Position numbers and translations under genes: made by a program. A stretch of DNA of 64,000 nt from an uncultured Eubacteriales bacterium (GTDB lineage Bacteria > Bacillota > Clostridia > Oscillospirales > UBA644): assembly GCA_959604355.1 (NCBI GenBank), contig CAUHAO010000007.1, positions 1 through 64,000 on the forward strand, in the 5' to 3' direction. Positions within the stretch are counted from its first letter, which is position 1. The number at the start of each line of letters is the position of its first letter. The notes under the pieces were generated by a model, which ran no database searches, was not told the origin of the DNA, and saw only the letters and a program-made list of their open reading frames with translations. Below, one piece after another: positions 62,305-64,000 of this stretch.

Positions 62305-63338
62305 TATTCTCCGTACTGCACCGCAAGAGCAAGCAGTCTGTCTATAAGTTCTGAATAAGGAATACCCGACGCCTCAAAAAGCTTCGGATACATGCTTATG
62401 GAAGTGAACCCCGGAAGGGTGTTTATCTCATTTATATAAACGGTATTCGCGTTATCGACAAAGAAATCTACGCGAGCAAGTCCCTTGCAGTCGCATGCCT
62501 TATAAGCTTTGAGTGCCGTCATGCGGATCTCGTTTGAAATTTTATCCTCAATATCTGCGGGAATAAAAAGACGTGACTCGGGATTGCTGTATTTCGCGTC
62601 ATAATCGTAAAATTCGGCAGCCGCCTGAATACGTCCCGCAACGGAGACTACCGGCTCATCGTTGCCGAGTACCGCAGTCTCTATTTCGCGTATATGTTCA
62701 AGCCCCTGTTCCGCGACTACTCGCGAATCGTGCATAAACGCGAGCTCAAACGCCTTGACAAGCGTTTCATCATCGCGGCATTTCGTTATACCGACAGACG
62801 AACCGGCGTTCGAGGGTTTTATAAATATCGGGTAATGCAGACGCGCCTTTGTTTTGCGGATGATAGCGTCGCGGTCTTTCTCGTAATCGAATTTTTCGAC
62901 CGCAAGCCATGCCACATGATTTATACCGCTGTAATCAAAAATCGCGTTCGTGTACGCTTTATCCATGCAGACCGCCGACGACAGCACACGGCAGCCGACG
63001 TAAGGTATCTGAAGCATTTCAAAAAGCCCCTGAATACGTCCGTCTTCACCGTTTCTGCCGTGAAGTACCGGGAAAACGACGTCAGCACGTATGCGTTTGC
63101 CGCCGCACACAAAACAGTTGTTGTTGATGTCAATTGTCACGGCTTCGTTGGGACATTTTTCCCATTCACCGCTTTTTATCTGCGCTGCGGTCGCATCGGT
63201 GCGAAACCAGCGTCCATCTAAAGTTATCCCTATTTTATATACATCATGCCCGACCATATTCTCGATGATCGAGCCCGCGGAGACGCATGAAACGTCGTGT
63301 TCGGAAGATTTTCCGCCGAAAATGACTATGACTTTCAT
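62304..63338 (-). CDS. ddl: D-alanine-D-alanine ligase
   Basis: A 344-residue ATP-grasp ligase that makes the D-Ala-D-Ala dipeptide. Marks are FGGKSSEHDVSCVSA at the N-terminus, HGRNGEDGRIQGLFE near residue 93, KPSNAGSSVGI, RVDFFVD and EINTLPGFTSISMYPKL. The active-site Tyr/Phe region should be checked for D-Lac preference, but nothing suggests a vancomycin-resistance cluster. It sits between prmC and murI in a cell-wall/translation operon. Confidence 0.95.
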   Translation of the reverse strand: MKVIVIFGGKSSEHDVSCVSAGSIIENMVGHDVYKIGITLDGRWFRTDATAAQIKSGEWEKCPNEAVTIDINNNCFVCGGKRIRADVVFPVLHGRNGEDGRIQGLFEMLQIPYVGCRVLSSAVCMDKAYTNAIFDYSGINHVAWLAVEKFDYEKDRDAIIRKTKARLHYPIFIKPSNAGSSVGITKCRDDETLVKAFELAFMHDSRVVAEQGLEHIREIETAVLGNDEPVVSVAGRIQAAAEFYDYDAKYSNPESRLFIPADIEDKISNEIRMTALKAYKACDCKGLARVDFFVDNANTVYINEINTLPGFTSISMYPKLFEASGIPYSELIDRLLALAVQYGE

Positions 63339-63359
63339 TAAAAAGACCTCTTATCTGTC

Positions 63360-64000
63360 TTATTGTTTATATTGTGCTATGACCGCGCGATCTATTCCCG
63401 CGGCATCTTTTGCCGTACAAATATTTATAAATCCGTTCTGCCGGAATATTTCCTCAACGTCAGGGGATTGCCGTATACCGCATTCCACGGCGATATATCC
63501 GTCTGGAAGAAGATTGCGCTTATACTTTTTCGCGATCGCCCGGTAAAACATCAACCCGTCGTCGCCGCCGTCAAGCGCGAGCATAGGCTCGTGAAGGACG
63601 TCCTTGGCGAGCGTTTTTGTGTTGCAGGTCGGGATATACGGAGGATTCGAAGCGATAACGTCAAATTTTCCGAGCGCATCGGGCAAATCATTGAGTACGT
63701 CGTGGCAAATGACCTCAACAAGCGCGTCCGCTCCGAGCAAATGTGCGTTTTCTTTCGCGAGTTCGAGTGCATACGGTGAAATATCGGCGCACATCGCTTT
63801 AACATTTTTTTGGAGTGCCGCCGTAATGCCCACGCATCCGCTGCCGGTGCAAAGGTCGAGTAATCTGCCGCCTTCGGGTATGCGTTTGAGAACTTCATCA
63901 ACGAGCGTTTCCGTGTCAAAGCGCGGAATGAGTACGTTTTCGCGAGTATGGAAAGTATAGCCGTAAAAATCAGTGCGTCCCGTTATATATTGCAAAGGCT
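63360..64000 (-). CDS. prmC: Peptide chain release factor N5-glutamine methyltransferase (5' end outside window)
   Basis: The C-terminal 213 residues of PrmC, which methylates the GGQ glutamine of release factors RF1 and RF2. The family PLQYITG stretch is at the right edge, so the N-terminal helical domain is cut off. The SAM-binding loop DLCTGSGCVGI, the acidic ADISPYAL, and the catalytic SNPPYIP follow. It is probably the first or an early gene of the ddl-murI-argS run; prfA often stands beside it, beyond the edge. Confidence 0.93.
   Translation of the reverse strand, partial: PLQYITGRTDFYGYTFHTRENVLIPRFDTETLVDEVLKRIPEGGRLLDLCTGSGCVGITAALQKNVKAMCADISPYALELAKENAHLLGADALVEVICHDVLNDLPDALGKFDVIASNPPYIPTCNTKTLAKDVLHEPMLALDGGDDGLMFYRAIAKKYKRNLLPDGYIAVECGIRQSPDVEEIFRQNGFINICTAKDAAGIDRAVIAQYKQ

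Noticed and set aside
1..64000. rRNA, tRNA, CRISPR arrays, prophage or intact insertion sequences
   Set aside because: Reading both strands showed no spaced repeat arrays, cloverleaf-like clusters, integrases or transposases that I could support.

Overview
The window looks like chromosome of an anaerobic, low-to-mid GC Firmicute of class Clostridia, probably an uncultured gut Oscillospirales- or Christensenellales-like lineage. This rests on the LL-diaminopimelate aminotransferase route to meso-DAP, an Fe-S type PurF with a short propeptide, an indolepyruvate ferredoxin oxidoreductase, a DUF3794-LysM spore-type protein, the yajC/TIGR04086 pair, strong AGGAGG ribosome sites and consensus TTGACA/TATAAT promoters. 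Genus-level assignment is not possible from the sequence alone. No rRNA, tRNA, CRISPR array, prophage or intact insertion sequence was recognised. Most of the window is well-packed housekeeping DNA.

Layout: 1-4.2 kb (minus) holds a truncated SIS-domain isomerase, radC, nrdR, a TIM-barrel sugar isomerase, a TIGR04086 membrane protein, yajC and tcdA. 4.3-13.8 kb (plus) holds an XRE-cupin regulator with an acyl-CoA synthetase, then typA, pth, mfd and a foldase-like lipoprotein. 13.8-16.5 kb (minus) is the tldE/tldD pair. 16.8-20.4 kb (plus) is galE with a cytoplasmic GH95-type fucosidase. 20.5-25.4 kb (minus) is a phosphate module: Na/Pi transporter, HD phosphohydrolase, PhoR and PhoP. Two promoters there share an identical PhoP-box layout. 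25.5-25.9 kb is a gene-poor patch. 26-28.3 kb (minus) is rpmG-secE-nusG-rplK-rplA.

28.4-35.4 kb carries metY, an S11 peptidase homologue that has lost its catalytic motifs, an MBL-fold hydrolase, an alpha/beta hydrolase lacking the nucleophile serine, and iorBA. 35.6-39.5 kb (plus) is leuA-cimA-SDR. 39.6-47.3 kb (minus) is one tight run purF-carA-carB-dapF-dapL, preceded by a consensus promoter that fires straight into a 22-bp terminator-like hairpin. 47.7-50.2 kb (minus) has an HdeD-like protein and a beta-helix lipoprotein. 50.4-56.5 kb (plus) has a D-lyxose isomerase-like cupin with an altered metal ligand, ilvE, a three-gene unit (membrane protein plus two different MutS-like ATPases) and trxA. 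56.6-64 kb has an orphan pduL, the DUF3794-LysM protein, and the operon prmC-ddl-murI-DUF1934-argS-tadA, with prmC cut by the window end.

The best candidate for an undescribed system is the membrane protein plus MutS-like pair at 52.3-56.2 kb. Other points worth checking are the Pho-box promoter pair, the purF promoter-hairpin unit, a far-upstream Shine-Dalgarno joined to the iorA start by a hairpin, and several enzyme-fold proteins with altered catalytic residues.
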